A DNA stretch of 64,000 bases. Origin: Aselliscus stoliczkanus (Eukaryota; Chordata; Mammalia; Chiroptera; Hipposideridae). Positions 21,285 through 31,240 of the stretch are shown here, piece by piece; within the stretch, counting starts at the first letter, position 1; every line of letters begins with the position of its first letter. The notes below the pieces were generated by a model. That model did not search any database, was not told the DNA's origin, and worked only from the letters and a program-made list of their open reading frames with translations. The DNA lies in the NCBI GenBank assembly GCA_033961575.1, contig CM066740.1, forward strand, positions 58,845,213 to 58,909,212, written 5' to 3'. A program made the position numbers and the translations under genes.

Positions 21285-22368
21285 TTATTTGTGAAAAACT
21301 GAACAAGGTTCTGATTTACAACCTCATCTGAATTGAACGTTATACCATGCAAGGAGTTTTGAAGAGAGCAAAACAAGTGGAAGTCTGATGGCACAAGGTC
21401 AGGTGAGTATGGTGGGTGTGGCAACACATCCCATCCAAGCTCCAATAATTTCTGACAGGTGATCAAACTTGTGTGTGGTCTTGTGTTGTGATGGAACACA
21501 ACTCCTTTACAATTAACAAGCTCTGGACATGTCTGGATGGTGGATTTATTCAAACTGTCCAGTTGCCGACAATACACATTCAAATTGATTGTTTGGTTCC
21601 TTGGTAGGAGCTCGAAAAACACAACACCTTTAAAATCCCACCACACTGAGAGCATAACCTTCCTCTCATGAATGTCTGCTTTCGATGTCATTTGAGGTGA
21701 ATCATCACTTCAGGACCAAGACCAATTGTGCAACACATTGTTGTAAACAATCCACTTCTCATCACCAGTTATCAGTCGCTTCAAAAAAGATAGTTTTCCT
21801 CACATTTAATGAGCATTTTGCAGATGTTTATACGTGCTGTGAAATGAACTTCAAGCTTGCTTATGTATCCCAGCTTTTTCAGGTGGTCCTGAACACTTGC
21901 ATGATGGATGTTCAATGTTTCTTCAATCTCTCATGTCATGTAACATGGGTTTGACTCAATGCCTTCATTTTGTTGTCATCAACCTCGGTGGGCCTCTCTG
22001 ACTGAGGAGCATCATTGAGATCAAAATCACCAGCATGGAATTACGTGAACCATCGTTGGCACTGATATCTTGTAGAGCATTGTCTCCATAAACTTTATGC
22101 AACTTTTCACAAGCTTGACGTGCGTTCCTCCCTTTATGATAGTAAAACAGCAAATATAGCAAAAATGCACAGTTCGGTCTTCCATCTTCAACTAGTTGTA
22201 AAATCTCCAGAACTCAACCAAATCACTCAATTTTTTTTAGCATGAAGCTAGAACTGTCAGTTGTTGAATGACATAGCAATAACATAGATGTGAATGACTC
22301 TAGTACTTCCAAAAATGAACTAGTGCCATCTGTTGCAAACATGCATCATGACTTTACCGACAACTTGA
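21084..22368 (-). mobile_element. Complete-length mariner (1,285 bp) with dead transposase
   Basis: Flanked by TA on both sides (21,082-21,083 and 22,369-22,370). Inverted ends: 'gttgtcagaaaagtcatga' on the left matches 'gttgtcggtaaagtcatga' read inward from the right. Transposase pieces on the minus strand: an N-terminal helix-turn-helix region at 22,162-21,965 (YYHKGRNARQACEKLHKVYG) and a catalytic region at 21,691-21,218 (LSVWWDFKGVVFFELL, then HPPYSPDLVPSDFHLF). The second catalytic Asp of the DD34D triad reads HHN instead of HDN. Length matches the usual ~1.28 kb of the family. Confidence 0.9.
21238..21282. repeat. (TG)n(TA)n microsatellite inside the mariner
   Basis: 'tgtgtgtgta' followed by about 20 TA units, between the transposase 3' end and the left inverted repeat. 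Confidence 0.9.
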
Positions 22369-22650
22369 TAGTTTTAGGTGATTCAGACCACGTGATTATA
22401 AAGTGCATTTGTGGAAGACAAGTGTTCAAGAACTCATTGGCTCATGACAACATGAAAGAAAAGGAGACCTGAGGCAAATTTCACCAGATAGGGTCTACTG
22501 TGCATACTGCCAGCAGAAGCGTATTGACCATAGTGACCTAAAGGTAGTCAAAGGACATAAAAGGGTGTCAATCATGAAGATCACAGCCCCATGGAGCCCA
22601 GGCACATTGTGTAGGATGCAAACAGCTGCTGGCGTAAGCTGCTGTGTGCC

Positions 22651-23795
22651 TGGCAGAGGGCTCCATACAGTGGAGGATGGGGTGTACAACTTGCCCCACC
22701 TCTGCTCCTGGGCTTCAGGTAAGAGGACACCCAGTACCTTGGCCATGAAAAGCAGTCTCTAAAATGACTGCTGAGATTAAAGGCCTGTCAGGGGCTGCCT
22801 GGGAATCAAGAGGAGGGGTGATGGCCCTAGCTTCAAGGCTGGCCCTCCACCCACCTTCATTTCCCATGGGGCACTTCTATCAGCATTTCTATTCCTGACT
22901 CTCTCCTTTTTCCATTTTAGTGAAGAAAGAGAATGGTTCTGTGAAGTAAACACAATAAAACAATATATCTGTATCTGTACATATGCTAATTTATTGTGTT
23001 TAAATACAATAACTAAAAAATACCCCGCTTTATTGCTATATCTGTCATGAAATACTCAGCTATCATTTTACAAGAAGAGGGCCCTGAATCCTTCAAAATT
23101 CACTTGTGACTCAACTGAAAACAAAACAAACAAACAAACAAACAAACAAGCTCTTCCCTAGAGAGAAATCAAAGTCTGGTGTGACCATCCTGAGAATGGG
23201 ACAGATGTCAATGAATTGCAAAGGGGAGTACACTGGAAACTGGTATTGCCTTTTTTTGCTGAGAAAACAAGGTCTGAGGCTCACATCTCTAAGATAAATG
23301 TTGCTGTGAGGCAACCTCTTCAGTATTGATAAACCTGAAAGAGTGATGCTGTATTCTCTGTCATGGCCCCCACATGGGTTGGACTCATCTGGGTAGTTTC
23401 TCTGCTGCTTGTAGTATCTGCTGGGCTGTCTCCTATGGGTTGATCCAATGGGTGGTTAAGCTGGGCTAGGCTGTAAGATCCTTGAAGGTCTCTCACACAC
23501 ATAAAATGCTGTAGTGCTGATTGTGGGCTGGGGTGCTTTAGTCCTTCTCCATGTGGCCCCTCTCTCACAACATTCTAGATCAGACCTTGACTCTCTGGGA
23601 GTCATGGCACAAGATGGCACAGAATGACCACAGGTCATTTAGACTGTGATTTTCTGCTTTCAGTGAATCCTGGATTTTTCTCCCATCTCGCAGAAGCTGT
23701 CCCCTTCTCACTACCCTGAATCTACCCAGAAAGATTCAGTTGCTTCACCTTATTTCCCCTAAATACACGAATCCAAAGCCATTATATTTCTTATT
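22651..23795. other. No gene; unique-looking sequence with an (AAAC)n tract
   Basis: No frame here has recognisable domains; the longest is under 90 codons. An (AAAC)n run lies at 23,120-23,150. 23,330-23,640 ('ggctggggtgctttagtccttctccatgtggcccctctctc') has the texture of an old interspersed repeat that I cannot name. Confidence 0.5.
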
Positions 23796-23808
23796 AAAGA
23801 TGCAGGGT

Positions 23809-24237
23809 GGGCCGGCCGAGTGGCACATTGGTTAAGAGCTGGCTTACGACCCCAGCGGCCCCGGTTCGGATCCCACATATGAAGGCAAGTGATACTGCCC
23901 TCTACAGCTAAGATGGTGAACAACAGCTCCACCTGGATCTGGGCTGCTGTGAGACCCCAAGACGGCATAGCTGCAACCCCTGCTGTAGTGGGCTGCCATA
24001 GACTACAGTGAGTGGCAGGCAGCCAGCGTGAGCAGCTGGCAGCCCGTGTGACCTGCCAAGAGCCGCTGTGAGTGGCCATTCAGACGCCAGTGACGGATCT
24101 GCCTCACCCGAGAAGAGCACAATGATGATACCAACATAGGCCAGTGAAACAATGACCTCCACAATTAGACTGAAGAACAAAAGGACCGCAACTTGTCTGT
24201 TCCACTTCCCCGGTTCTCCAATAAAATCTTAAAAAAG
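23809..24237 (+). mobile_element. Long-form tRNA-derived SINE
   Basis: A well-preserved copy: head 'ggccggccgagtggcacattggttaagag', box B 'ggttcggatccc', body with 'ctctacagctaagatggtgaacaacagctcc', tail 'ccaataaaatcttaaaa'. The direct repeat 'aaagatgcagggt' / 'aaagattcagggt' (23,796-23,808 and 24,238-24,250) gives the insertion borders. Confidence 0.9.
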
Positions 24238-24484
24238 AAAGATTCAGGGTATATGTGTGGGGCTTACATCAGAGAAGAGCACAGCAGATACAACAGACCG
24301 TCAGACCTTATTCATCTTAAAGCTTCCTGCTACGCTGTCTCCGGGGTCCCAACCCTAACTGGGGGATGTGCACTGGTTTTCTCTTCTGTTTGCTCCAGAC
24401 TCAACTTCTCCTTGGCTCCCCTTTCTCCCACTCAACCTCTTCCTTTCCACCCTGGCTCACCTACTCCAAAATTCCCCCTTCAAA

Positions 24485-25366
24485 AAAATCTATTTATTTT
24501 TTAGAAAGTTTCCTAACTTTTTTGAGTATAATTGAAGCACACAAAACTGCACATAATTTAAAGTGTACATTTTCATCAGTTTTGACATATGTACACCCCT
24601 GACTTCTCAAACATTTCCATCAGCCCCCAGTTTCTTTGTGTCCTTTTTAATCCATTCCTCCCTCCACCCCATCTGTAGGCAACTGCTGATCCACTGCCTT
24701 TTTACATAGATTTACTTGTATTTTCTAGAGTTTTATATAAGTGTGACTCTTTGTATAGGTATGACTCTTTTTTATATTTTTTTTGCCTGGTTTCTTTCAC
24801 TCAATATAATGACTTCGAGATCATTCAAATTGTTGTGTAAATCAACACTTTGTCTTTCCTGCTGAGTAGTATTCCATTTGATAGATTTACCAGTTTATTT
24901 ATTCATCTGCTGAACAATGATAAATTTGGGTTGTTTCTAGTTTTTGGCTATTACAAATGAAGCTCTTATGAACATTCATGTACAAGTCTTTGGGTTTCAT
25001 GCTCTTTTTTTCTCTTTAGTAAATGTCTAGGAGTGGAATGGTTGGGTCATACACTGGTGTACATTTAAATTTTTATTTTTATTTTGAGGGCAGTATTTTG
25101 AGGGCAGTGTTACTGGCCCTCATATGTGGGTCTCGAACCGGGACCGCTGGCTTCCCAAACCAGTACTTAACCACTGTGCTACTTGGCCGGCCCCATTTAA
25201 CTTTTTAAGAACCCATAATGCTGATTTCCACTGATTTCCAAAGTGGTTGTACCATTTTATATGCTCACCAGCAATGCATAAGAGTTTCAGTTGCTCCATG
25301 TCCTCACCAAAATTTAGTGTGGTGGTCAGTCATTTTAAATTTGGCCATCTCATTGCACAGCTTTTT
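24485..25366 (-). mobile_element. Old L1 3' end
   Basis: Minus-strand L1 pattern from the 3'UTR ('ataatttaaagtgtacattttcatcagttttgacatatgtacac') to the ORF2 C-terminus ('gagtagtattccatttgatag', 'ctaggagtggaatggttgggtcatac', 'agtggttgtaccattttatatgctcaccagcaatgcat'). A short SINE sits in it. Confidence 0.7.
25069..25193 (-). mobile_element. Short-form SINE
   Basis: Poly-T side, then 'gagggcagtgttactggccctcatatgtggg', then the complement of the head 'acttggccggccc'. The repeat 'catttaa' flanks it. The segment 'tattttgagggcag' is duplicated in tandem at its poly-A side. Confidence 0.8.
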
Positions 25367-25654
25367 TTTTTTTTTTTTTTAAATCTACCTCTTGGCTTCA
25401 TTTTTTTCAGGAGGAGAATGTATGCTTAGGTATATAGGGAACAGTACCAGATTATGCCTATTGTCCCAATGAAATTATTAATAGTGCCTCCTCTTACTCT
25501 CCATAGTGTCCTGATTTAGATAATAAATAATTCCTCTACTTGTAGCTCAATTGTCCATGCCTTATTCTGTCCTTGCACACCCACCACGGCCTATCAAGGT
25601 GTGCTCATCAAAGATTTTGTCTCCTCTGAAAGGAGTTTTCCTGCTTTTCTTCTT

Positions 25655-27060
25655 TAAAATTTAATTTTTTCATTTATACTTGACAATATTATATTAGTTT
25701 CAGGTGTACAGCACAGTGGTTAGACATTTATATAACTTATGAAGTGATCATCTTGATAAATCTAATACCCATCTGGCACCATATATAGTTATTACAATAT
25801 TGTTAATTATATTCCTTATGCTGTAATTTATATCCTTGTGACTATTTTGTAACTGGCAATTTGTACTTTTTAATCCCTTCAATTTTTTTTACACAGTCCC
25901 CAACCCTCCTCCCATCTGGCAACCATCAGTTGGTTTTCTGTATCTGTGAATCTGTTTCTGTTTTGTTTTGTTTTCTAGATTCCACATATAAATGAAATCA
26001 TATGGTATTTGTCTTTCTCTGTTTGACTTATCTCACTTAGCATAATGCCCTCTATGTCCATCCATGTTGTCACAAATGGTAATATTTCATTGTTTTTTAT
26101 GGCCAAGTAATACTCCATTGTATAAATGTACCACTGTTTCTTTATCCAATCGTCTATTGATGCACATTTAGGTTGCTTCAGTATCTTGCCTACTGTAAAT
26201 AGTGCTGCAGTGAACATAGAGGTGCATATATCTTTTCAAATTACTGTTTTGAATTTCTTTGGATAAATCCTCAGAAGTGGGATTGCTGGATCATATGGTG
26301 GTTCCACTTTCAATTTTTGGAGGAACCTCCATACTGTTTTCCATAGTGGCTGCACCAATTTGCAATTCTACCAACAGTGCGCGAGGGTTCCCTTTTCTCC
26401 ATATCTTCACCAACATTTGTTGTTTGTTGATTCATTGGTGATAGCCATTCTGACCAGAGTGAGGTAATATCTGATTGTGGTTTTAATTTTCATCTCTGAT
26501 AATTAGTGACACTGAGTAATTTTCCATATGTCTATTGGCCATCTGTATGATCTCTTTGAAGAAATGTCTGTTCAGGTCCTCTGCCTATCTTTTTTTTAAG
26601 ATTTTTTTTTTATTGGGGAAGGGGAAAAGTGTTGGGGAATTGGGGAAGGGGAACACACAAGTTGCAGTCCTTTTTGTTCTTCAGTCTAGTTGTGGAGGAC
26701 TTCGCTTCGCTGGCCCAAGTTTGTATCATCATTGCGCTCTTCTCGGGTGAGGCAGATCGGTTGCTGGCCTCTGGACGGCCACTCACAGTGGCTCTTGGCA
26801 GCTCACTCAAGCTGTCAGCCACTCATGCTGGCCACTGGCCACTCACTGTAGCCTATGGCAGCCTATGCTGTCCCTGGGGATTCACAGCAGCTCAGCTCCA
26901 GGTGGAGCTGTTGTTCACCATCTTAGCTGTAGAGGGCAGTGTCACTGGCCTTCATATGTGGGATCCAAACTGGGGCCGCTGGTGTCCCAAGCCAGCTCTT
27001 AACCAATGCGCCGCTCGGCCCGCCTTCCTCTGCTTATTTTTAATTAGATCTTGGATACCT
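25655..27060 (-). mobile_element. 5'-deleted L1 3' end hosting a SINE
   Basis: 3'UTR end 'tatattagtttcaggtgtacagcacagtgg' near 25,690, then the ORF2 C-terminus (frame 26,217-25,975 with the WIKKQWYIYTMEYYLAIKNNE segment typical of L1), up to 26,588. After the SINE only ~30 bp of L1-like sequence remains ('cctctgcttatttttaatt'). Sequence after ~27,060 is a different L1 part or a different element. Confidence 0.75.
26589..27026 (-). mobile_element. Long-form tRNA-derived SINE
   Basis: Starts at the tail ('aagattttttttttattggggaaggggaa'), contains the body ('gctgtagagggcagtgtcactggccttcatatgtgggatcc') and ends at the head complement 'gccgctcggcccgcc'. Flanks 'cctctgccta' and 'cctctgctta' are the target duplication. 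Confidence 0.85.
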
Positions 27061-27084
27061 ATTTTTCATAGGTATTTTTCTAAT

Positions 27085-27998
27085 GCTTGGAAAATTTGGC
27101 TTGTGTATAAGAAACCTCTGTGTAAGCTGTGGTTGCCAGGTGGTTTTGGCAGGCCAGTTTGAACCAAGTGGGTGCCCATGGCATTTGGGGTTCTGGCCTA
27201 CTAAGCTAAAGCAACCCTGAGCAGTGAGACAAGTTGCATGTAGCAATGCCCTGTTGATCCTGGTTGCCCTCTTTGTTCAGAGCCAAATGGGCTCAGGCAA
27301 TGTGTCTGGGAATGCACTTTGCAGGTAGACCAGAGTACCCACCTACCTTGTCAAGGTGAAGGGGGTTGTAAACAGTGGCACTCACCAGTACATCCAGCCC
27401 TGGAGAATTCCTGCAGTTCGCAGAGAGTTCCCACTGCTTCCCAGCCTTCTCTACACATTCTTTTTCTCATTTGCTTTACAGAATGCAGTTTTGTGTAGAA
27501 ACAACATCTGTGTAGGCTGTGTGTGATGGGTAGTTTTGGCAGGCTAGTTGGAGCCAAGTGAGCACTTATGGCATCTGAGGTGCTGGCATGCTGGGCTGGG
27601 ATGACTCTGGGCAGGGAGGTCAAGTGAGTGTAGTAATGCCCTGTTAATCCTGCTTGGTCCCTTTGTTCAGAGCTGAAATGGACTCCGGGCAGGGTGGCTA
27701 GGAATACAGTGTGACAATCTTGCAGGTAAATCAGAGCACCAGATAGAGCTCTTGCTTGCCCTATCAAGGTAAAGAGGGATATAGTACCCGCTCACCAGTA
27801 CCTCTGACACAGAAGAGCTCCCACAGTTTCCCAGGCTTCTCTATTCTGTCTTTTTTTCTCATTTGTTGTTCAGAATCTGTTCATTCATCCTTCAGTAGTC
27901 TCCTAGGAGTAACTGCTTTATGTATAGGTGTATATCTCAGTGTGCTTCTAGGACAGGTGAGTTCAGCATCCTTCTATGCTGCTGCCATCTTCCAAGTT
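27085..27998 (-). repeat. Old L1-like 5'UTR with two ~390 bp tandem units
   Basis: Two diverged direct copies. Unit 1 is ~27,118-27,505 ('tgtgtaagctgtgg...ggttttggcaggccagtttg...caatgccctgttgatcctgg...ctcatttgctttacagaatg'). Unit 2 is ~27,507-27,885 ('tgtgtaggctgtgtg...agttttggcaggctagttgg...aatgccctgttaatcctgc...ctcatttgttgttcagaatc'). At 27,975-27,993 the minus strand reads 'ggaagatggcagcagcat', the kind of sequence that begins L1 5'UTRs. This makes it a probable 5' region of an older L1 on the minus strand. Confidence 0.55.
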
Positions 27999-28865
27999 TC
28001 TGGAGTATTTTAAAGGGAACATAAAGTGTCTAGTTATCAAATCTCTGACCCTTCCTCATCCCACACCTGCTTCATATCCACTCTCTCCCCTCTGCTCCAA
28101 CATTGCGTGTCCCACAATTTGCAACTTTTGAAAATGTGCAAATCCAGTTCTGTGAGAATCATCCAGTCTTTTATCTATTGTTAATGAGATGGACTGTGAG
28201 GAATGCAGAGAAAGGAAGATAAGAGAGCTATGTCCAGTTCTCCAAGATGAGCAACACAAGGTTGTTCCAAAGATACAGCTAGCCCTCAGTACCCAGGTCC
28301 TGGTTTCAAGCTTCACAGTCTCCTTGGAGATGTCCCTGATTGCTGCCCCCTAACTCATCCATAAGGAGTAGGTCGCTGTGCTGACACACTGAAGTTTATG
28401 TTAGTTTCAATCCCTGTTCAAGCCCAAGAAGGAGAAGCCCAGAGAGTGACCAGAGCTTTCCTTTCCTCTGGCTGGAGTCCCCCTTCCTAGTTTGAGTAAC
28501 CTCTCTGAAGTCCCTCTCCAAATAATTGGTAACCTGGAGGGAGCCCACCTCCTTCACAAGAGACCTCCCCTCTTTGCTCACAGCAGCCTTTTTCATGATA
28601 ACCTCACCAGAAGTCAGCCCAGGAAGTACAACCTCTATCCAAGAAACATCCAAAAATAATATGCATAGTGAGAGGAGGTCAGAACTGGGATAGAATAGTT
28701 ATGGTGGAAAAGGGAAAGAACAGGAAATAAAAGACATATGACATGACAAGAGGTACAAATTTACCTACCCTCTGTCTGTTGTGGGGAAGATAAACAAAAA
28801 TCTTCCTCTCTGGAATCTTTTATAACTGCCCTTTTACTGATACAGGAGAAAAGCCAACCTCATCT
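27999..28865. other. No gene; no recognised repeat
   Basis: Moderate GC, no open frame above 90 codons, no splice-flanked exon that I can support. Could be unique intergenic or intronic sequence. Confidence 0.5.
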
Positions 28866-28867
28866 GA

Positions 28868-29215
28868 CTTAGTGGTTCCTGAACTTGTCTGCACATTAGA
28901 TCACCTGTGATCTTAAAAAATTCTGAAGCCAAGGCCTCACCTATGCTAATTAAATCACAGTCCCTGGGTCTGGGGCCCAAGCAGCAGTCGAGTTAGAGTT
29001 TTGTCAGTAAGTTCAATGAGTGACAAGCTTGAGAACCTCAAGTCTCAGCATCAGCAAAACCCCCAGAAGGCTTAAAACACCAATTACTGGGCCCTGTTCT
29101 CAGTTTCTGATTCAGCAGAGCTGGGTTGGGGCCTGAGAACTGGCGTTTTAATAACTTCTCAAGTGACACTGATGTTGCTGGTCTGGGGACCACACTTAAG
29201 GAATTACTGATCTAG
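28868..29215. mobile_element. MER5-type (hAT-Charlie) DNA transposon fragments, two adjacent
   Basis: 28,868-29,000 begins 'agtggttcctgaacttgtctgcacattagatcacctg', the terminal repeat pattern of MER5, and continues with 'ggtctggggcc'. 29,045-29,215 has 'aaacaccaattactgggccctg', 'tttctgattcagcagagctggg' and 'tgctggtctggggaccacact', the pattern of a second MER5A-like copy. Confidence 0.7.
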
Positions 29216-29975
29216 ATTTAAAACTAAATTTGAAAATTAAGTTTGAAGCAATAATTTAAATTTACCTTTGAGATTTAATTCACCCACTAGGAATGGGTAA
29301 CTGTTAGCTCTTTCAGAGCTTTTTCTTCTGTGGAACATGAGATTTCACACCCTATATGGTTGGGGGTGCTCAGTGGTTGCTGCCCCACACCCACTGCAGA
29401 CTGTGCTGGTGGCCAAGGTATGTCTGCAGGTGTACTTGGGATCTATCCTGGGTTCACTACCCACCCCAATGAACCCTGAGCCTGCCTTTGTTTGCAAAGA
29501 ATCATTTTGCCCTACGGCCAGCCCATGGAGGCAAGCAACTCAAGGTCAGAGCCTCTGCCTGACTGTGCTGCTCTGCCCTTCAGCTTTGCCTTGGCCGCTG
29601 TGTAAAGGACTCCTTTATGAGCCCCAAAAGGGAGGACAGCCAGACCTCTGTGCCTCAAGCTTCCTCCTGGCTGAGTCCTAGAGCAGAGACATGAGAGCAC
29701 CCCCTGATCATAAATAACCACTGGACTAGAAGGGAACACCTTCAGAAGTGGCAGGGCTTTTTGATGGAGGAGTCCACAGAAGCTGAGGTTTGGCAGCCAT
29801 GCCCTTTTCTCTCAGGCTCAACCTCTGCTACCACTCAGAGCAGCTAGGCTCTGGCTACTTTCTTTTCTGGTTCAACACCTTCAGTAGATCTGTCTTTACT
29901 TCTGATGCCCAGGCTCTGATATATTCCTACATCCTTTCCAAACGTGCCTCTTGCCTGATTATCAAAACAGTGTGT
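29216..29975. other. No gene; unique-looking sequence
   Basis: A 114-codon plus-strand frame at 29,337-29,681 has no domain I recognise, low complexity in part, and no exon signals I would trust. It is treated as chance. Confidence 0.5.
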
Positions 29976-30150
29976 GGTCTAGGGGTGCATGCATCCCAAT
30001 CACCTAGGCTGCTTATTGGTCAGTGGATTGTCAGGCCACAGCCCAGACCCACCAAATCAGAACTGTTGGTAGGAGATGCAAGAGCCTGCACTTTTACAGG
30101 CAGCCCAGAAACTTTTTACATACACTAAATTTGAGGGCCCCTGTGCTAGG
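29976..30150. mobile_element. MER5-type fragment
   Basis: 'gtgtgtggtctaggggtgcatgcatcccaatcacctagg', 'cagacccaccaaatcagaactgttgg' and 'cctgcacttttacaggcagcccagaa' follow the MER5 order with heavy divergence. Confidence 0.55.
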
Positions 30151-30154
30151 CTAA

Positions 30155-30225
30155 TAGCTTCTGAGGACAGAAATTGTGCTGTTGACAAGCATATCTTCAC
30201 AAAAAGCACAGTGCACACAGGGTTG
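30155..30225 (+). repeat. Possible L2 3' fragment
   Basis: 'cttctgaggacagaaattgtgctgttgacaagcatatcttc' and 'aaagcacagtgc' resemble the L2 3' end pattern ('gaggacagggactgtgt...cccagtgcctagcacagtgcc'). A second L2-like end, 'aataaatggttgttaaatgaatga', is at 30,707-30,731. Both are weak. Confidence 0.35.
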
Positions 30226-30311
30226 CCATACAGGGCTAGATTCCAGAGTGGAGGTGTAGGGGACAATCACAGGGATAGTAACAATCCAGGTACAATTATG
30301 TTTGCAAATTG

Positions 30312-30338
30312 CGTGTGTGCATGCACATGCATGTGTGC

Positions 30339-30367
<29 letters not shown>
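30312..30367 (+). repeat. (TG)n microsatellite
   Basis: Imperfect 'tgcatgcacatgcatgtgtgcat' followed by ~13 uninterrupted TG units (30,340-30,367). Confidence 0.95.
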
Positions 30368-30369
<2 letters not shown>

Positions 30370-30814
30370 TATACACGTGTACATCCTCTCCACACCACTG
30401 GAATTCTCTTCAACTCTGGAACAACCCCTGCATTTGCTTGGACAGTGCTCACCAGAAGCAGTGGTGACACTTCAGGCGCCAGAGTCACAGCCTGTTGCTT
30501 GCAGTAGGAGAGACACACAGAGGCTGAGACCCATTAAGGTCAAAGGCAGTGTACCCCTTTCAGGTTTGCCAGTTCTTTCTGAGATAATTGTTAGTGAAGT
30601 GACATTGTTAGCTGTGACTGTGCTGTTTAAATGGTTCCCTCTTCCCATGAGACCATGCAATTGCACTCACATAAGCTAGAAGCACACATTACATTTCTCC
30701 ATGATAAATAAATGGTTGTTAAATGAATGAGGGAACAACACAAGTGACCATTCATGATCTGCAACAAAAGTTCTACAATAAGTAAAAATGGCTATCGTGT
30801 AGATAATACTGTTC

Positions 30815-30985
30815 TTGTTTCAGGCCCTGTTCCAAACACTTTACATATGATACTTATTTAAACCTCTGATTTTAAAAAGTTTCCCACTCGACAGAAGCCC
30901 AAGCACAAAGATGAAGAGACCCGCCCTAGGTCACTCTTGGGACAGAGTGCCAGGAGAGCAGTTTCTGGGCTCTTGGCCTCTGTTG
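30815..30985 (+). repeat. MIR fragment
   Basis: 'caggccctgttccaaacactttacatatgatacttatttaa' then 'gaagcccaagcacaaagatgaagag' and 'cctaggtcactcttggga' follow the MIR consensus order (accumulated length, AGGCACTGTTCTAAGC... then GGTCACACAGCTAG). Confidence 0.65.
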
Positions 30986-31240
30986 TTGGATGGCGGTCAG
31001 CTGTGACTGGTTATCCATTGAATGTGGCCAGTTGGCCATTAGCCACTACTTTTTTGTATATATCTGCGTTAACAAGTACGGATGTTGCAGATGCCGTGGG
31101 TTGTACGGACACTACTTCGTATGTCTCTCCAGCTGCCAGCGAGACTGTGGAGCAGGAAGGCCATTTGTTGGGGTATTAGTGGATGTTTTCTTCTCATGTC
31201 TCAACAGGCCACGATCGAAAATATAGCGGTATGAATCCCT
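30986..31240 (+). other. Unassigned LTR-like segment
   Basis: A ~250 bp stretch with an unusual, CpG-containing composition: 'gaatgtggccagttggccattagccactac', 'ctgcgttaacaagtacggatgttgcagatgccg', 'tgtctctccagctgccagcgagactgtgg'. The texture is that of an endogenous-retrovirus LTR (U3-like A/T tract, then a pyrimidine-rich stretch). I cannot name a family, and no retroviral gene is present nearby. Confidence 0.3.

Larger units (their letters stand above)
20850..22650 (+). pseudogene. MARK: Processed pseudogene of a MARK-family Ser/Thr kinase, split by a mariner
   Basis: MARK kinases phosphorylate microtubule-associated proteins. From ~20,870 the translation gives THTGNIWLLKTITKGSFAKV (glycine-rich loop region), then after a one-base shift MKIINKIQHNSSNLW and EVLMIKVLNHFNIVK, ending at 21,081. 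The match resumes after the mariner at 22,371 (LGDSDHVII-like, then VFKNSLAHDNMKEKE) and, after a further shift, VYCAYCQQKRIDHSDLK at ~22,495-22,545, the catalytic-loop region. The essential HRD reads HSD, there are stops and frameshifts, and no introns are visible between N-lobe and catalytic loop. The 3' limit beyond ~22,600 is unclear. Confidence 0.75.

Noticed and set aside
20850..22650. Functional kinase gene
   Set aside because: Frameshifts, stops, HRD changed to HSD, and a 1.3 kb mariner in the middle; it is a processed pseudogene.
27351..27767. 138-codon minus-strand frame
   Set aside because: It lies across the two ~390 bp tandem units of an L1-like 5'UTR; no recognisable domain.
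29337..29681. 114-codon frame in low-repeat DNA as a possible exon or gene
   Set aside because: No domain, no supporting splice sites or conserved pattern visible; length is within chance for its GC content.
30076..30507. 143-codon frame
   Set aside because: It runs through a (TG)n microsatellite and MER5 remnant; the Cys/Val/Ala-rich stretch is translated simple repeat.
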